Shown piece by piece: positions 43,246 through 52,503 of a DNA stretch of 64,000 bases; within the stretch, counting starts at the first letter, position 1, and each line of letters begins with the position of its first letter. Under the pieces are notes generated by a model. The model searched no databases and had not been told where the DNA came from. It saw only the letters and a list, made by a program, of their open reading frames with translations. The stretch covers positions 1 to 64,000 of the forward strand of contig NZ_LROS01000055.1 of NCBI RefSeq assembly GCF_001675165.1, read 5' to 3'. This DNA is from Clostridium ragsdalei P11 (GTDB lineage: Bacteria; Bacillota; Clostridia; Clostridiales; Clostridiaceae). The translations under genes were made by a program, and so were the position numbers.

Positions 43246-43377
43246 TCAAAAAATTTTAAACTGCAGTTTTTCAATATCTCTTTGCTGTTTATAGCTGATG
43301 CGAAGAACAGCATTTTCAGGAATTCCAATATCCTTGTCTATGCCATCCCAAATATATTTTAAGTATACTACTTTCTA
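43246..43377 (-). pseudogene. C-terminal coding remnant of unidentified gene
   Basis: About 43 codons on the minus strand read YIWDGIDKDIGIPENAVLRI, SYKQQRDIEKLQFKIF and TGA, with a stop just upstream and no start codon. The text is protein-like and in the same direction as the MFS exporter, so it may be the tail of a deleted regulator or enzyme. The rest of the 43170-43606 gap is AT-rich and contains the PadR promoter. Confidence 0.35.
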
Positions 43378-43530
43378 TAGCTAAATTAAATATAAGACAG
43401 CAATTGATTGATATTTAATACACATTTAACAGTATTTAATAGTCATATAATAGTTTAATACTTAAGCCATTGATGTTACTATGATTAAATTATTATTTGT
43501 AAGTACTGTTATTAAAATTTAGTTTAAATA

Positions 43531-43585
43531 TTGATTTATTATATCACTATGATATAATAAATAGCATAATATATCATAGTGATAT
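43531..43585 (+). promoter_or_regulatory. padR promoter with perfect 15-bp inverted repeat
   Basis: TTGATT (43531-43536) and TATAAT (43553-43558), 16-bp spacer. The arms ATATCACTATGATAT (43541-43555) and ATATCATAGTGATAT (43571-43585) are perfect reverse complements, covering the promoter and start region. This is a convincing autoregulatory PadR site. Confidence 0.7.
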
Positions 43586-43606
43586 AAAAACAGAGGTGAA
43601 ATTAAA

Positions 43607-44167
43607 TTGTCAAAAGTAAATAAAACAAAATATGCTATTTTGGGGGTACTTAGTCATATATCAGGATCTGGATATGATATTAAAAAATTTTGTGATTCTT
43701 CTATAAACTATTTTTGGAATGAAAATTATGGACATATATATCCTGTACTAAAGAAAATGGAAGAAGAAAAACTTATAACAAAACAAGTTGAGCAGACAGA
43801 AGGAAGACCAAGTAAAAATGTTTATTCCATTACAGAAAAGGGCAAAAAGGAACTAAAAGAGTGGATTATGCTTCCTGTGGAAAGTATTCCTAACAGGTCA
43901 GAGCTTTTGCTTAAGATATCTCTTTCAGGAAATGTACCTACACAAAATGTTATTCAAAAAATTGAGAGTGTAAAAGAAGAGTGCGAAAAAGAATTTGAGG
44001 AATATTCGAAAATTGAAGATGCATTTAACACAGGAAAGATAAAATTGGATGAAAAAAATTTAGCTTTGTGGAAGTCGACTGTTAGGTTTGGAAAATATAT
44101 TGAAGAGGCAAAATTAAAGTGGTGTGATGAAACACTGAAAAGTTTAGAAAATATAAAAGATTTATAG
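43607..44167 (+). CDS. PadR family regulator with C-terminal effector domain
   Basis: A 186-residue regulator. The winged helix (KYAILGVLSHISGSGYDIKK; NYGHIYPVLKKMEEEKLI; EGRPSKNVYSITEKGKKEL) is followed by the long helical Vir_act_alpha_C domain (residues 95-186), as in PadR subfamily 1. It begins at TTG, 8 bases after AGAGGTG. It is the first gene of an operon with a flavoprotein and a VC0807-like membrane protein and should control it through the palindrome upstream. Confidence 0.9.
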   Translation: MSKVNKTKYAILGVLSHISGSGYDIKKFCDSSINYFWNENYGHIYPVLKKMEEEKLITKQVEQTEGRPSKNVYSITEKGKKELKEWIMLPVESIPNRSELLLKISLSGNVPTQNVIQKIESVKEECEKEFEEYSKIEDAFNTGKIKLDEKNLALWKSTVRFGKYIEEAKLKWCDETLKSLENIKDL

Positions 44168-44185
44168 ATTAAGGAGATGTATAAA

Positions 44186-44887
44186 ATGAAAGTGTTAGCT
44201 TTAAATGGAAGTCCAAGGGGAGAACAGGGAAATACAGAGGTTATTTTAGAAAATTTCCTTAAAGGATGCTTGAAAGCAGGAGCAGACGTAGAAACTATAT
44301 ATCTTAAGGATAAAAAGATAAATCACTGTAGAGGCTGCTTTACATGTTGGACAAAGACTCCTGGAAAATGTGTTTATAAGGATGATATGAGTGAATTGCT
44401 AGACAAAATAAAAGAAACAGATGTAATGGTATATGCAACTCCTCTATATTATTTTACTGTAACTGGAATAATGAAAGATTTTATGGATCGTATGCTGCCT
44501 ATGAATAAGGGTGAAATGGTTAAAAAAGATGAAAAATATTCTCATATTCGTCGATTTAGAAAAGATCCAGTAAAGACTGTTTTAATCTCAAATTGTGGTT
44601 TTCCCGGCAGATATAATTTTTCCGGTTTACTTGAAACTTTTAAAGTTATGACTAAGGGAAATCTTGCAGCGGCAATTTTAAGTGATAAAGGTGGAGTACT
44701 TGCAGCTTCTAAAGATAACGATATGTTGAAAAAATTGTATGAACCTTTCTTTAAGGCTGTAGAAAAAGCTGGAGAAGAAGTTATAAAGTGTGGATATATA
44801 AAAGATGATACACAAGCTATACTTGACAGGGATGTTATTGATACTGAAATGTATTTAAAGAATGCAAATAGAAGTTGGAATGAATAA
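44186..44887 (+). CDS. NADPH-dependent FMN reductase-like flavodoxin-family protein
   Basis: A 233-residue flavoprotein. The FMN phosphate loop is LNGSPRGEQGNTEVIL and the second FMN segment is ATPLYYFTVTGIMKDFMDRM. A Cys cluster, CRGCFTCWTKTPGKC, resembles that of iron-sulfur flavoproteins and related reductases. The C-terminal half (after residue 120) is longer than in simple NADPH:FMN reductases. The ATG at 44186 follows AAGGAG; an ATG at 44177 abuts that site. It probably reduces quinones, nitro compounds or a similar stress molecule sensed by PadR. Confidence 0.87.
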   Translation: MKVLALNGSPRGEQGNTEVILENFLKGCLKAGADVETIYLKDKKINHCRGCFTCWTKTPGKCVYKDDMSELLDKIKETDVMVYATPLYYFTVTGIMKDFMDRMLPMNKGEMVKKDEKYSHIRRFRKDPVKTVLISNCGFPGRYNFSGLLETFKVMTKGNLAAAILSDKGGVLAASKDNDMLKKLYEPFFKAVEKAGEEVIKCGYIKDDTQAILDRDVIDTEMYLKNANRSWNE

Positions 44888-44901
44888 ATTGGAGGTTAGC
44901 T

Positions 44902-45540
44902 ATGCAAAAGTCATATGCCAATGGTGTGAAAAATAAAGGTTCAATATTGAAAAATATATTAAATAAGAATTTTATTGTAAGTGCTATAGTACCTGTTGTA
45001 ATATTTTATGTCTTTGATAAATTTGAAATGACTCTTAGTGGAATCATATTTTCTGGTTTGTGGAGCATAGGTGTTGTTATAGTAAATTTTATTAGAACAA
45101 GAGAACTTAATGCTTTAGCAGCAATTGCGGCAGCTTTCTCAGGAATTGGTTTGGTGGGAAGTGTTATTTCTAAAAATGCTGCCTTTTATTTTGTATCTCC
45201 TTTAGTCGGAAACGCCTTGGTTTCTTTAATCTTCTTTTTGTCCTTATTGTCTAGGAAATCTTTGATTGAAGTAATAGTAGATCAAAGTTATTTAAAAAAT
45301 GCTCCAGAAAAGATAAAAAATGATAAAGACCATAAATTTGTTTGGAGATTTCTTAGCGCAATATGGGGATTTGGTAATTTAGGTCAAGCAATTTTGGGAG
45401 CTGTACTTCTTAAAGTTGTATCCATGAGTTTATACTATGCTGTAATTAATATATATGGAAATATTTTAACTATTTTGCTCTTGGCATTTTCCATCACATT
45501 CCCAAAAATATATTTCAAAAAGAAAAGGCAAAAGATTTAA
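44902..45540 (+). CDS. VC0807-like integral membrane protein
   Basis: A 212-residue protein with about six membrane helices (for example FIVSAIVPVVIFYVFDKF; LWSIGVVIVNFI; FYFVSPLVGNALVSLIFFL). The pattern, including a short helical loop with KFVWRFLSAIWGFGNL, fits the VC0807 family of unknown function. It lies 14 bases after the flavoprotein gene and ends the PadR operon. RBS GGAGG. Confidence 0.78.
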   Translation: MQKSYANGVKNKGSILKNILNKNFIVSAIVPVVIFYVFDKFEMTLSGIIFSGLWSIGVVIVNFIRTRELNALAAIAAAFSGIGLVGSVISKNAAFYFVSPLVGNALVSLIFFLSLLSRKSLIEVIVDQSYLKNAPEKIKNDKDHKFVWRFLSAIWGFGNLGQAILGAVLLKVVSMSLYYAVINIYGNILTILLLAFSITFPKIYFKKKRQKI

Positions 45541-45549
45541 AAATTAGTA

Positions 45550-45578
45550 TTGACAACGGGGAAAAAAAGCTTTAATAT
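45550..45578 (+). promoter_or_regulatory. trp operon promoter
   Basis: TTGACA (45550-45555) and TAATAT (45573-45578), 17-bp spacer, directly before the T-box leader. Confidence 0.6.
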
Positions 45579-45604
45579 ATAAAACAAGTTAGTAATATAA
45601 AACC

Positions 45605-45935
45605 TGTGAAAAGAAATAGTAAATATAGAAATTTAGTTTAAGCGAATTTGGGGTAGTGTAAGCCAAGTACTGTAGTCTGTATTGAATGGGTCTTGGAGGT
45701 GTAATGCAAAATTATAGTAGCAAAAACCGGTAGTCTACCGTTAAAAGGACAGGGTATCGAGTAAATCTGTACCTGGAAAAGATAGTTTGTATTTAGGTGG
45801 CATAACGAAATTTAACATTTCGTCCTTTAAGGATGAGATGTTTTTTATTTTTCAAAAAATTTACCATAAATAGAGGCTAATTTGGGTGGCAACGCGGTCA
45901 TTTCGTCCCAGTTTAAGGATGAAATGGCCTTTTTT
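45605..45935 (+). promoter_or_regulatory. Tryptophan T-box leader with duplicated antiterminator/terminator
   Basis: Stem I features are AAGAAATAGTAAATATAGAA, GGGGTAGTGTAAGCC and TCTTGGAGGTGTAATGC; the specifier is TGG (45687-45689) in TTGAATGGGTC, decoding tryptophan. Two downstream modules follow. Module 1 has GGTGGCATAACG (45797-45807) and the terminator AACATTTCGTCC/GGATGAGATGTT with T6 (45814-45852). Module 2 has the canonical GGGTGGCAACGCGG (45884-45897) and the terminator GGTCATTTCGTCC/GGATGAAATGGCC with T6 (45896-45935). Both bulges contain TGGC, which pairs with the tRNA-Trp acceptor end. No second Stem I exists between them. Confidence 0.9.
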
Positions 45936-45966
45936 GTATAAATTTAAATCAAAGAGGTGGTATTTT

Positions 45967-47397
45967 GTGATCAATCTTAAAAAGGAAGAATTTTATTATT
46001 ATAAAAATTTGAAAAAGACCTTCCCCTTATTTATAAAGATAAATGGAGATGAGATTACCCCTATAGGTATTTACTACAGCTTGGAAGGAAAAAATAAATT
46101 CTTATTTGAAAGTATATATTCTGAAAATGAAATAGGAAGATATTCTTTTGTAGGAATGAATCCCTATAGGAAGATAAAAAGCTGCGGAAATGAAATATGT
46201 GTAGAAGATGAAAGTGGAGTAAGAAACGTTCAGGGAAAAGTGTTGGATTATATAAAGAAATATTTAAATGTACCTTATGATAGCCTTGGACTTTCCATAC
46301 CATTTACAGGAGGAGCTATAGGTTATGCAGGATATGATGTAATAAGACAGTATGAAAAGCTGCCAGTGGAAAATGAAGATGTTTTAAAAATACCGGAAGC
46401 ATATCTCATGTTTTATAGATCTTTTGTGTGTTATGACCATTTTAAACATGAAGTTTATTTTATTTACAATGTGGCAGAAGAGGATGAAAGTTCTTACAAA
46501 AGTATTGTAGACTCTCTGGAAAGTTTGAAAGATATGATATGTACAAGTAATGTTATTCATAAACTTTCAGAAGTTAAAGAACGTAAAGAATTTGCATCAA
46601 ATGTTTCAAAAGAAAAATACTGCAGTATGGTAGAAGAAGCAAAAGAATACATAAAAGCTGGAGATATATTTCAGGTAGTTTTATCACAAAGGCTGAAATT
46701 TGAAAGTACCTCAGAACCTTTTGAAGTGTACAGAAGATTAAGAGCTAAAAATCCTTCACCTTATCTTTTTTATATAGATTTTGAAGAATTTAAATTAGCA
46801 GGTTCCTCACCGGAAAGCTTAGTAAGTGTAAAGAATGGGCGGGTTATGACTAATCCTATAGCAGGTGCAAGACCTAGGGGAAAAACTTTAAAAGAGGATT
46901 TAGAATTAAAAAAGGAATTATTAGAAGATGAAAAGGAAAGAGCGGAACACGTGATGTTAGTGGATCTTGGGAGAAATGACATAGGGAAAATAAGTGAGTT
47001 TGGAAGTGTAAAACTAGATAGATTTATGGATGTAGATTTTTATTCTCATGTTATGCATATAGTTTCCAAGGTTTCAGGAGATTTGAGAAAAGATTTGGGA
47101 TACTTAGATGCATTAATATCTTGTTTGCCTGTAGGAACCGTATCTGGAGCACCTAAAATAAGGGCTATGGAGATAATTGATGAGCTTGAAGACACTAAAA
47201 GAGGTATATATGCTGGTGCAGTTGGATACTTTTCACTTAATGGAAACATGGATACTTGCATTGCAATAAGAACCATACTCTTTAAAGATGGTCATGCATA
47301 TGTTCAAGCTGGTGCAGGCATTGTGTATGACTCTGTTCCGGAAAGAGAATATGAAGAAACATTAAATAAAGCTATGGCTATGATAGAGGTGATATAA
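45967..47397 (+). CDS. trpE: Anthranilate synthase component I
   Basis: A 476-residue chorismate-using enzyme that makes anthranilate with TrpG. Signatures are the N-terminal feedback region FLFESIYSENEIGRYSF, and in the chorismate domain AGDIFQVVLSQRL, AGSSPESLVSV, PIAGARPRGKT, DLGRNDIGK, LPVGTVSGAPKIRAM and GAGIVYDSVPEREYEE. The GTG at 45967 follows AAAGAGGTGG; a reading frame continuing back into the T-box (GTG at 45886) is part of the leader and is rejected. First gene of trpEGDCFBA. Confidence 0.97.
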   Translation: MINLKKEEFYYYKNLKKTFPLFIKINGDEITPIGIYYSLEGKNKFLFESIYSENEIGRYSFVGMNPYRKIKSCGNEICVEDESGVRNVQGKVLDYIKKYLNVPYDSLGLSIPFTGGAIGYAGYDVIRQYEKLPVENEDVLKIPEAYLMFYRSFVCYDHFKHEVYFIYNVAEEDESSYKSIVDSLESLKDMICTSNVIHKLSEVKERKEFASNVSKEKYCSMVEEAKEYIKAGDIFQVVLSQRLKFESTSEPFEVYRRLRAKNPSPYLFYIDFEEFKLAGSSPESLVSVKNGRVMTNPIAGARPRGKTLKEDLELKKELLEDEKERAEHVMLVDLGRNDIGKISEFGSVKLDRFMDVDFYSHVMHIVSKVSGDLRKDLGYLDALISCLPVGTVSGAPKIRAMEIIDELEDTKRGIYAGAVGYFSLNGNMDTCIAIRTILFKDGHAYVQAGAGIVYDSVPEREYEETLNKAMAMIEVI

Positions 47398-47398
47398 A

Positions 47399-48004
47399 AT
47401 GATACTTTTAATAGATAATTATGATTCATTTACTTATAATCTTTACCAGTATATTGGTGAAATATATGAGAATATAAAAGTTTTTAGAAATGACAAAATA
47501 TCACTGGATGAGATAGAGGAGTTAAAACCTGAAGGAATAATACTTTCTCCGGGACCAGGTATTCCTGAAAATGCAGGTATATGTATAGAGGTTGTAAAAA
47601 AATTTGGAGGTAAAATTCCTATTTTGGGAATATGCCTTGGTCATCAGGCTATTGGATGCGCTTACGGTGGAAAAGTAGTGAGAGCAAACAATATAATGCA
47701 TGGAAAGACATCAGAAGTAAGCATAGTTCCAAATGAATTATTTAAAAATTTGGAAAATTCTATAAATGTCATGAGATATCACTCTCTTATAATAGAAAAA
47801 GCCACTTTACCAGAAGAACTTGAGGTGACTGCAGAAAGTTTGGATGACAAAGAGATAATGGCTGTGAAGCACAGAAAATATGAAGTCTATGGACTCCAAT
47901 TTCATCCGGAATCAATTCTTACAGAGAAGGGAAAGCAAATAATAAAAAATTTTTTGGGGGGGATTTGTAATGTTACAGCAGACAATAGAGAGAATCATAT
48001 GTAA
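47399..48004 (+). CDS. trpG: Anthranilate synthase component II (glutamine amidotransferase)
   Basis: A 201-residue class I glutamine amidotransferase giving ammonia to TrpE. The oxyanion strand is [11 protein letters not shown], the nucleophile Cys lies in [10 protein letters not shown], and His/Glu of the triad lie in [12 protein letters not shown]. It starts 1 base after the trpE stop and overlaps trpD by 35 bases. TrpG and TrpD are separate here, not fused as in E. coli. Confidence 0.96.
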   Translation: MILLIDNYDSFTYNLYQYIGEIYENIKVFRNDKISLDEIEELKPEGIILSPGPGIPENAGICIEVVKKFGGKIPILGICLGHQAIGCAYGGKVVRANNIMHGKTSEVSIVPNELFKNLENSINVMRYHSLIIEKATLPEELEVTAESLDDKEIMAVKHRKYEVYGLQFHPESILTEKGKQIIKNFLGGICNVTADNRENHM

Positions 48005-48983
48005 AAGTAATTTGGAGGAAAGTGAAGCCTATGAAGCTATGAATGAAATAATGCAGGGAAATGCAGAAGATTCCCAAATAGGAGCTTTTCTAGCAGCCTT
48101 GAGAATGAAAGGTGAAACTTCAGAGGAAATAACAGGATTTGCAAGGGCGATGAGGGATAATGCGGAGGATTTAAAACTCAAGTCCGAGTATGTTATTGAT
48201 ACTTGTGGAACAGGAGGGGATGGAGGAAGAACATTCAATATATCAACGGCAGTATCATTTGTAGCTGCAGCTGCAGGAGTGAAAGTGGCAAAACACGGCA
48301 ACAGAGCAGTATCAAGTAAAAGTGGAAGTGCAGATGTACTTGAAAAGCTGGGTTTCAATATAAACTTAGAACCAAAATATGCTTCCAATTGTATTGATAA
48401 AAATGGTATGGCATTTTTGTTTGCTCAAAAGTATCATCGTGCAATGAAAAATGTAGCCGGTCCAAGAAAACAATTGGGTATAAGAACTGTATTTAATTTA
48501 CTAGGCCCTCTTACAAATCCAGCTTTTGTAAAAGGTCAGGTACTTGGAGTATATGATAAGAATTTAACTCATACAGCTGCAAAAGTGCTTTCAAACTTAG
48601 GCTGTGAAAGAGCTATGGTAGTTTGCGGAGAAGATGGACTTGATGAAATAACTACTACTTCTAATACCTATGTGAGTGAATTAAAAGATGGAAAAATATC
48701 AGATTATAAAATAAATCCAGAAGATTTTGAAATTAATGTATGCAGTATGGATGCCATAAAAGGATATACTGCTGAAGAAAATGCAGCACTTATACGCAAA
48801 ATTTTTCAAGGAGAAAAAGGTGCCAGAAGAGATATTGTAGTTTTAAACAGTGCAGCAGCTTTATATGTTGGAAAAGCATGTGAAAGCATAGAAAAAGGAG
48901 TGAAGATGGCAGAAGGTATTATAGATTCTAAAAAAGCTTATGACAAAATGAATGAACTCATAAAGTGCAGTAATAATTTTTAG
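47970..48983 (+). CDS. trpD: Anthranilate phosphoribosyltransferase
   Basis: A 337-residue enzyme joining anthranilate and PRPP. The PRPP-binding loop [17 protein letters not shown] and the [18 protein letters not shown] segment are intact, as is [14 protein letters not shown]. It begins inside trpG at an ATG after GGGGGG, so translation of the two is coupled. Confidence 0.96.
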   Translation: MLQQTIERIICKSNLEESEAYEAMNEIMQGNAEDSQIGAFLAALRMKGETSEEITGFARAMRDNAEDLKLKSEYVIDTCGTGGDGGRTFNISTAVSFVAAAAGVKVAKHGNRAVSSKSGSADVLEKLGFNINLEPKYASNCIDKNGMAFLFAQKYHRAMKNVAGPRKQLGIRTVFNLLGPLTNPAFVKGQVLGVYDKNLTHTAAKVLSNLGCERAMVVCGEDGLDEITTTSNTYVSELKDGKISDYKINPEDFEINVCSMDAIKGYTAEENAALIRKIFQGEKGARRDIVVLNSAAALYVGKACESIEKGVKMAEGIIDSKKAYDKMNELIKCSNNF

Positions 48984-48996
48984 GAGGCATGAAAAA

Positions 48997-49773
48997 ATGA
49001 TACTTGATGAAATAGTGAAAGCTAAAAGACCTCAATTGGAACTTGAAAAACAAGATATGCCTCTTACTAAAATAATAGAAGGATGCAGTAGCAAAGTTAC
49101 AAGAGATTTTAAAAAAGTACTTGGCAAAAAGGAAATGTCTATTATTGCAGAGATAAAGAAAGCATCACCTTCAAAAGGTATTATTGTAGAAGATTTTGAT
49201 CCTGCCAGCATAGCTAAAATATATGAAAGCATAGATATAGATGCGGTGTCTGTACTTACAGAAAAAAATTTCTTTAAGGGAAGTGATAAATATATAAGTA
49301 AAGTAAAAGGGGTAAATTCAAAGCCCATTTTGAGAAAGGATTTTATAATTGATACCTATCAAATATATCAATCCAAATTTATAGGTGCAGATGCTATTTT
49401 GCTTATAACAGCCATCTTAAAAGATAAATTAAAAGATTATTACAATTTAGCACAAAGTATTGGACTTCAATGTCTGGTGGAAGTCCATGATGAAGAGGAA
49501 CTTGAAATTGCACTTGAAGCTGGATGTTCCATTGTAGGAATTAACAATAGAAACTTAAAAGATTTTACAGAAGACTTGAAAAATACAGAAAGAATTATAA
49601 AGAAAATACCGAAGGAAGCTTTAGTAGTTTCTGAAAGTGCCATAAAGTCTCCAGAAGATATAAGATATTTAAAGGGATTAGGTGTAAATGCAGTGCTTAT
49701 AGGAGAAACTTTTATGAGAAATATTAAAGATGAGTACAAGTTAAGAGATTTTGTAAAACAGTCCAAGTTTTGA
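48997..49773 (+). CDS. trpC: Indole-3-glycerol phosphate synthase
   Basis: A 258-residue TIM-barrel enzyme. Active-site signatures are IAEIKKASPSKGII (strand 1), VLTEKNFFKGSDKYI, LRKDFIIDTYQIYQSK, VEVHDEEELE, GINNRNLKDF and SESAIKSPEDI. RBS TAGGAGGCATG, 13 bases after trpD. Separate from trpF, unlike the fused enteric enzyme. Confidence 0.96.
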   Translation: MILDEIVKAKRPQLELEKQDMPLTKIIEGCSSKVTRDFKKVLGKKEMSIIAEIKKASPSKGIIVEDFDPASIAKIYESIDIDAVSVLTEKNFFKGSDKYISKVKGVNSKPILRKDFIIDTYQIYQSKFIGADAILLITAILKDKLKDYYNLAQSIGLQCLVEVHDEEELEIALEAGCSIVGINNRNLKDFTEDLKNTERIIKKIPKEALVVSESAIKSPEDIRYLKGLGVNAVLIGETFMRNIKDEYKLRDFVKQSKF

Positions 49774-49786
49774 AAAGGGTGAATTT

Positions 49787-50416
49787 ATGACTTTAGTAAA
49801 GATATGTGGTATAAGGCGAATTGAAGATGTAGAAATTTTAAACAAGCTCCTTCCAGATTACGCCGGATTTGTGTTTTGTAAAAGCAAAAGGCAGGTTACT
49901 TTAAAATTAGCAGAAGAGCTTATTAAAAATTTAGATAAAAAGATAAGGCCAGTGGGAATTTTTCAAAACAATAGTTTGGAAGAAGTGAAAAATACAGCAG
50001 AAATGTTGAAGTTAGATGTAATCCAGCTTCATGGAAGGGAAGATGAAAGTTATATAAAAAGCTTGTATCCATTTAAAATATGGAAAAGTGTAAGTGTTGA
50101 TGGAAAAGATATATTAGATAATGTAAAACACAAGATAGATAAAATATCAAATTATAATGTGGAAGCAGTGCTTGTAGATAGCAGTGTAGGAGGAAAGACT
50201 GGAGGAACGGGCATAAACTTTAATTGGAATGTATTGAAAAACTTAAATATAAATAAGAAATTGGTACTCGCAGGAGGTCTTAATCAAGATAACATAAATA
50301 CTGCTTTAGAATGTGTAAAGCCCTATGCAGTAGATGTATCCAGCGGGGTTGAAGAAAATGGTATAAAGAGTTTTGAAAAAATAGATGAATTTATAAAGAA
50401 AGTGAGGAATTTTTAA
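49787..50416 (+). CDS. trpF: Phosphoribosylanthranilate isomerase
   Basis: A 209-residue TIM-barrel isomerase. Motifs are [11 protein letters not shown] (catalytic Cys near the N-terminus), [21 protein letters not shown], the catalytic Asp in [24 protein letters not shown] and [13 protein letters not shown]. Its stop codon overlaps the trpB start (TAATG). Confidence 0.96.
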   Translation: MTLVKICGIRRIEDVEILNKLLPDYAGFVFCKSKRQVTLKLAEELIKNLDKKIRPVGIFQNNSLEEVKNTAEMLKLDVIQLHGREDESYIKSLYPFKIWKSVSVDGKDILDNVKHKIDKISNYNVEAVLVDSSVGGKTGGTGINFNWNVLKNLNINKKLVLAGGLNQDNINTALECVKPYAVDVSSGVEENGIKSFEKIDEFIKKVRNF

Positions 50417-51591
50417 TGGATGGAAGATTTGGAAAATTTGGAGGACAGTATGTACCAGAAACAATAATGAATGCAGTTATGCAGCTTGAAAAGGAGTTTA
50501 ACAAAGCAATAAAAGATGAAAAATTTATAGAGGAATATAAGTACTACCTTAAAGATTATGTGGGAAGAGAAAATCCACTGTATTTTGCAAAGAATTTTAC
50601 TAAAAAATTAGGTGGAGCAAAAATATATCTTAAAAGAGAAGACTTAAATCATACGGGAGCACATAAAATAAACAATGCACTAGGACAGGTGCTCCTTGCA
50701 AAGAGAATGGGTAAAAAAAGGGTTATAGCTGAAACAGGAGCCGGACAGCATGGGGTAGCTACGGCTACGGCAGCTGCTATCTTTGGCATGGAATGTGAAG
50801 TATTTATGGGTGAAGAAGACATAAGAAGACAAGCCCTTAATGTATTTAAAATGAAAATATTAGGATCAAAAGTAACTTCTGTAACTTCGGGGACTGGAAC
50901 CTTGAAGGATGCTGTAAATGAAGCTATGAGAAATTGGGTGTCAAATATAGAAGATACCTTTTATGTAATAGGTTCTGTAATGGGACCGCATCCTTATCCA
51001 ACTATGGTTAGAGATTTTCAAAGGGTAATTGGAGATGAAGCTAGAAAGCAGATTTTGGAAAAGGAAGGAAAACTTCCTGATTATATCATAGCTTGTGTAG
51101 GCGGCGGGAGTAATTCTATGGGAATTTTTTATCCATTTGTAGAAGATACTTCTGTAAATTTGGTAGGGGTAGAAGCAGCAGGAAAAGGACTTGATACGGA
51201 TGAACATGCAGCCACTATATCAAAGGGCTCTGTAGGGGTAATTCATGGTATGATGACTTATGTACTTCAAGATGAGGATGGTCAAATACTTCCTGCTTAT
51301 TCTATATCAGCAGGACTTGATTATCCGGGAATAGGACCGGAACACGCATATTATCATGATATAAAAAGGGCAACTTATGAATCGGCCACAGATAAAGAAG
51401 CAGTGAATGCATTTACCTACTTGTCGCAGGTTGAGGGAATAATTCCAGCACTTGAAAGCTCTCATGCCCTGGCTTATGCAATGAAGCTTGCTCCAAAACT
51501 CAGCAAGGATAAAATAATCATTGTAAATTTATCTGGAAGAGGGGACAAGGATATAAATACTATAGCTAATATAATGGGGGTGGAACTATAA
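50416..51591 (+). CDS. trpB: Tryptophan synthase beta chain
   Basis: A 391-residue PLP enzyme of TrpB1 type. The PLP lysine lies in [13 protein letters not shown], the phosphate loop is [15 protein letters not shown], and [19 protein letters not shown] is the catalytic region with the conserved Glu. Its TAA overlaps the trpA start, as expected for subunits of one complex. Confidence 0.97.
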   Translation: MDGRFGKFGGQYVPETIMNAVMQLEKEFNKAIKDEKFIEEYKYYLKDYVGRENPLYFAKNFTKKLGGAKIYLKREDLNHTGAHKINNALGQVLLAKRMGKKRVIAETGAGQHGVATATAAAIFGMECEVFMGEEDIRRQALNVFKMKILGSKVTSVTSGTGTLKDAVNEAMRNWVSNIEDTFYVIGSVMGPHPYPTMVRDFQRVIGDEARKQILEKEGKLPDYIIACVGGGSNSMGIFYPFVEDTSVNLVGVEAAGKGLDTDEHAATISKGSVGVIHGMMTYVLQDEDGQILPAYSISAGLDYPGIGPEHAYYHDIKRATYESATDKEAVNAFTYLSQVEGIIPALESSHALAYAMKLAPKLSKDKIIIVNLSGRGDKDINTIANIMGVEL

Positions 51592-52376
51592 TGAATAGAA
51601 TAGACTTAAAGTTTTCAAAACTAAAGGAAAGAGGAGAAAAAGCTCTAATACCGTTTATAACTTCCGGAGATCCAGATTTAGACACTACTGTAGAATTAGT
51701 AATTGCAATGGAGGAGGCAGGAGCAGATATAATAGAACTTGGAATACCTTATTCAGATCCTCTGGCAGATGGACCTACTATACAGGCATCTTCAAATAGA
51801 TCACTTAAAGGCGGAACTAAAATAGTAAATATAATGGATACGGTGAAAAGGATAAGAGAAAAAACAGAGGTACCTCTAGTGTATCTTGTTTACTATAACT
51901 CCATATTCAAGTATGGCATGGAAAAGTTTATAAGAGAGTGCAGTGAGTGCGGTGTGGATGGAATTATAATACCAGATCTTCCTATAGAAGAGAGAAAGGA
52001 CATCGCAGCTATTGGAAAAAAATATAATGTACATCTTATTCCACTAGTAGCACCTACTTCAAAGGAGAGAATAGAAAAAATAGTAAAAGATGCGGGTGGG
52101 TTTGTATACTGTGTTTCCGTAAATGGTGTTACAGGTACGAGAAGCAGCATAAATACTGATATTGAGGAATATATGAATATAATTTCAAGCTATACGAATG
52201 TTCCAAAGGCACTTGGATTTGGAATATCCTCAGCAGAAATGGCTGCAAAATTCAAGCCTTATTGTGAAGGGATAATTGTGGGAAGTGCAGTAATTAAAAA
52301 AATAGAAGCTGGAAAAAGTAAAGAAGATATAATTGAAAATGTAAAAAAGTTCATTAGAGAATTAAAATTAGCTTAG
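51591..52376 (+). CDS. trpA: Tryptophan synthase alpha chain
   Basis: A 261-residue TIM-barrel subunit that cleaves indole-3-glycerol phosphate. Catalytic Glu is in ADIIELGIPYSDPLADGPTI and the catalytic Asp in VDGIIIPDLPIEE; the phosphate site is GVTGTRS and GFGISSAEM. It is the last gene of the operon. I see only weak secondary structure downstream (52377-52503), so the terminator is unclear. Confidence 0.97.
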   Translation: MNRIDLKFSKLKERGEKALIPFITSGDPDLDTTVELVIAMEEAGADIIELGIPYSDPLADGPTIQASSNRSLKGGTKIVNIMDTVKRIREKTEVPLVYLVYYNSIFKYGMEKFIRECSECGVDGIIIPDLPIEERKDIAAIGKKYNVHLIPLVAPTSKERIEKIVKDAGGFVYCVSVNGVTGTRSSINTDIEEYMNIISSYTNVPKALGFGISSAEMAAKFKPYCEGIIVGSAVIKKIEAGKSKEDIIENVKKFIRELKLA

Positions 52377-52503
52377 AATGAAAAAAATGCTATTTTCACA
52401 TTGTTAATAAATTTGACACTCAAATAACATATTTGTAATGTAAATTTAATTAGAATAAATTAGAATTAGATTATTTATATTTGCTTGGAAGAAGGTTGGT
52501 ATA

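Noticed and set aside
45886-45966. N-terminal extension of trpE into the leader
   Set aside because: The extra codons encode the T-box terminator sequence; the GTG at 45967 has a proper ribosome site and matches the family N-terminus.
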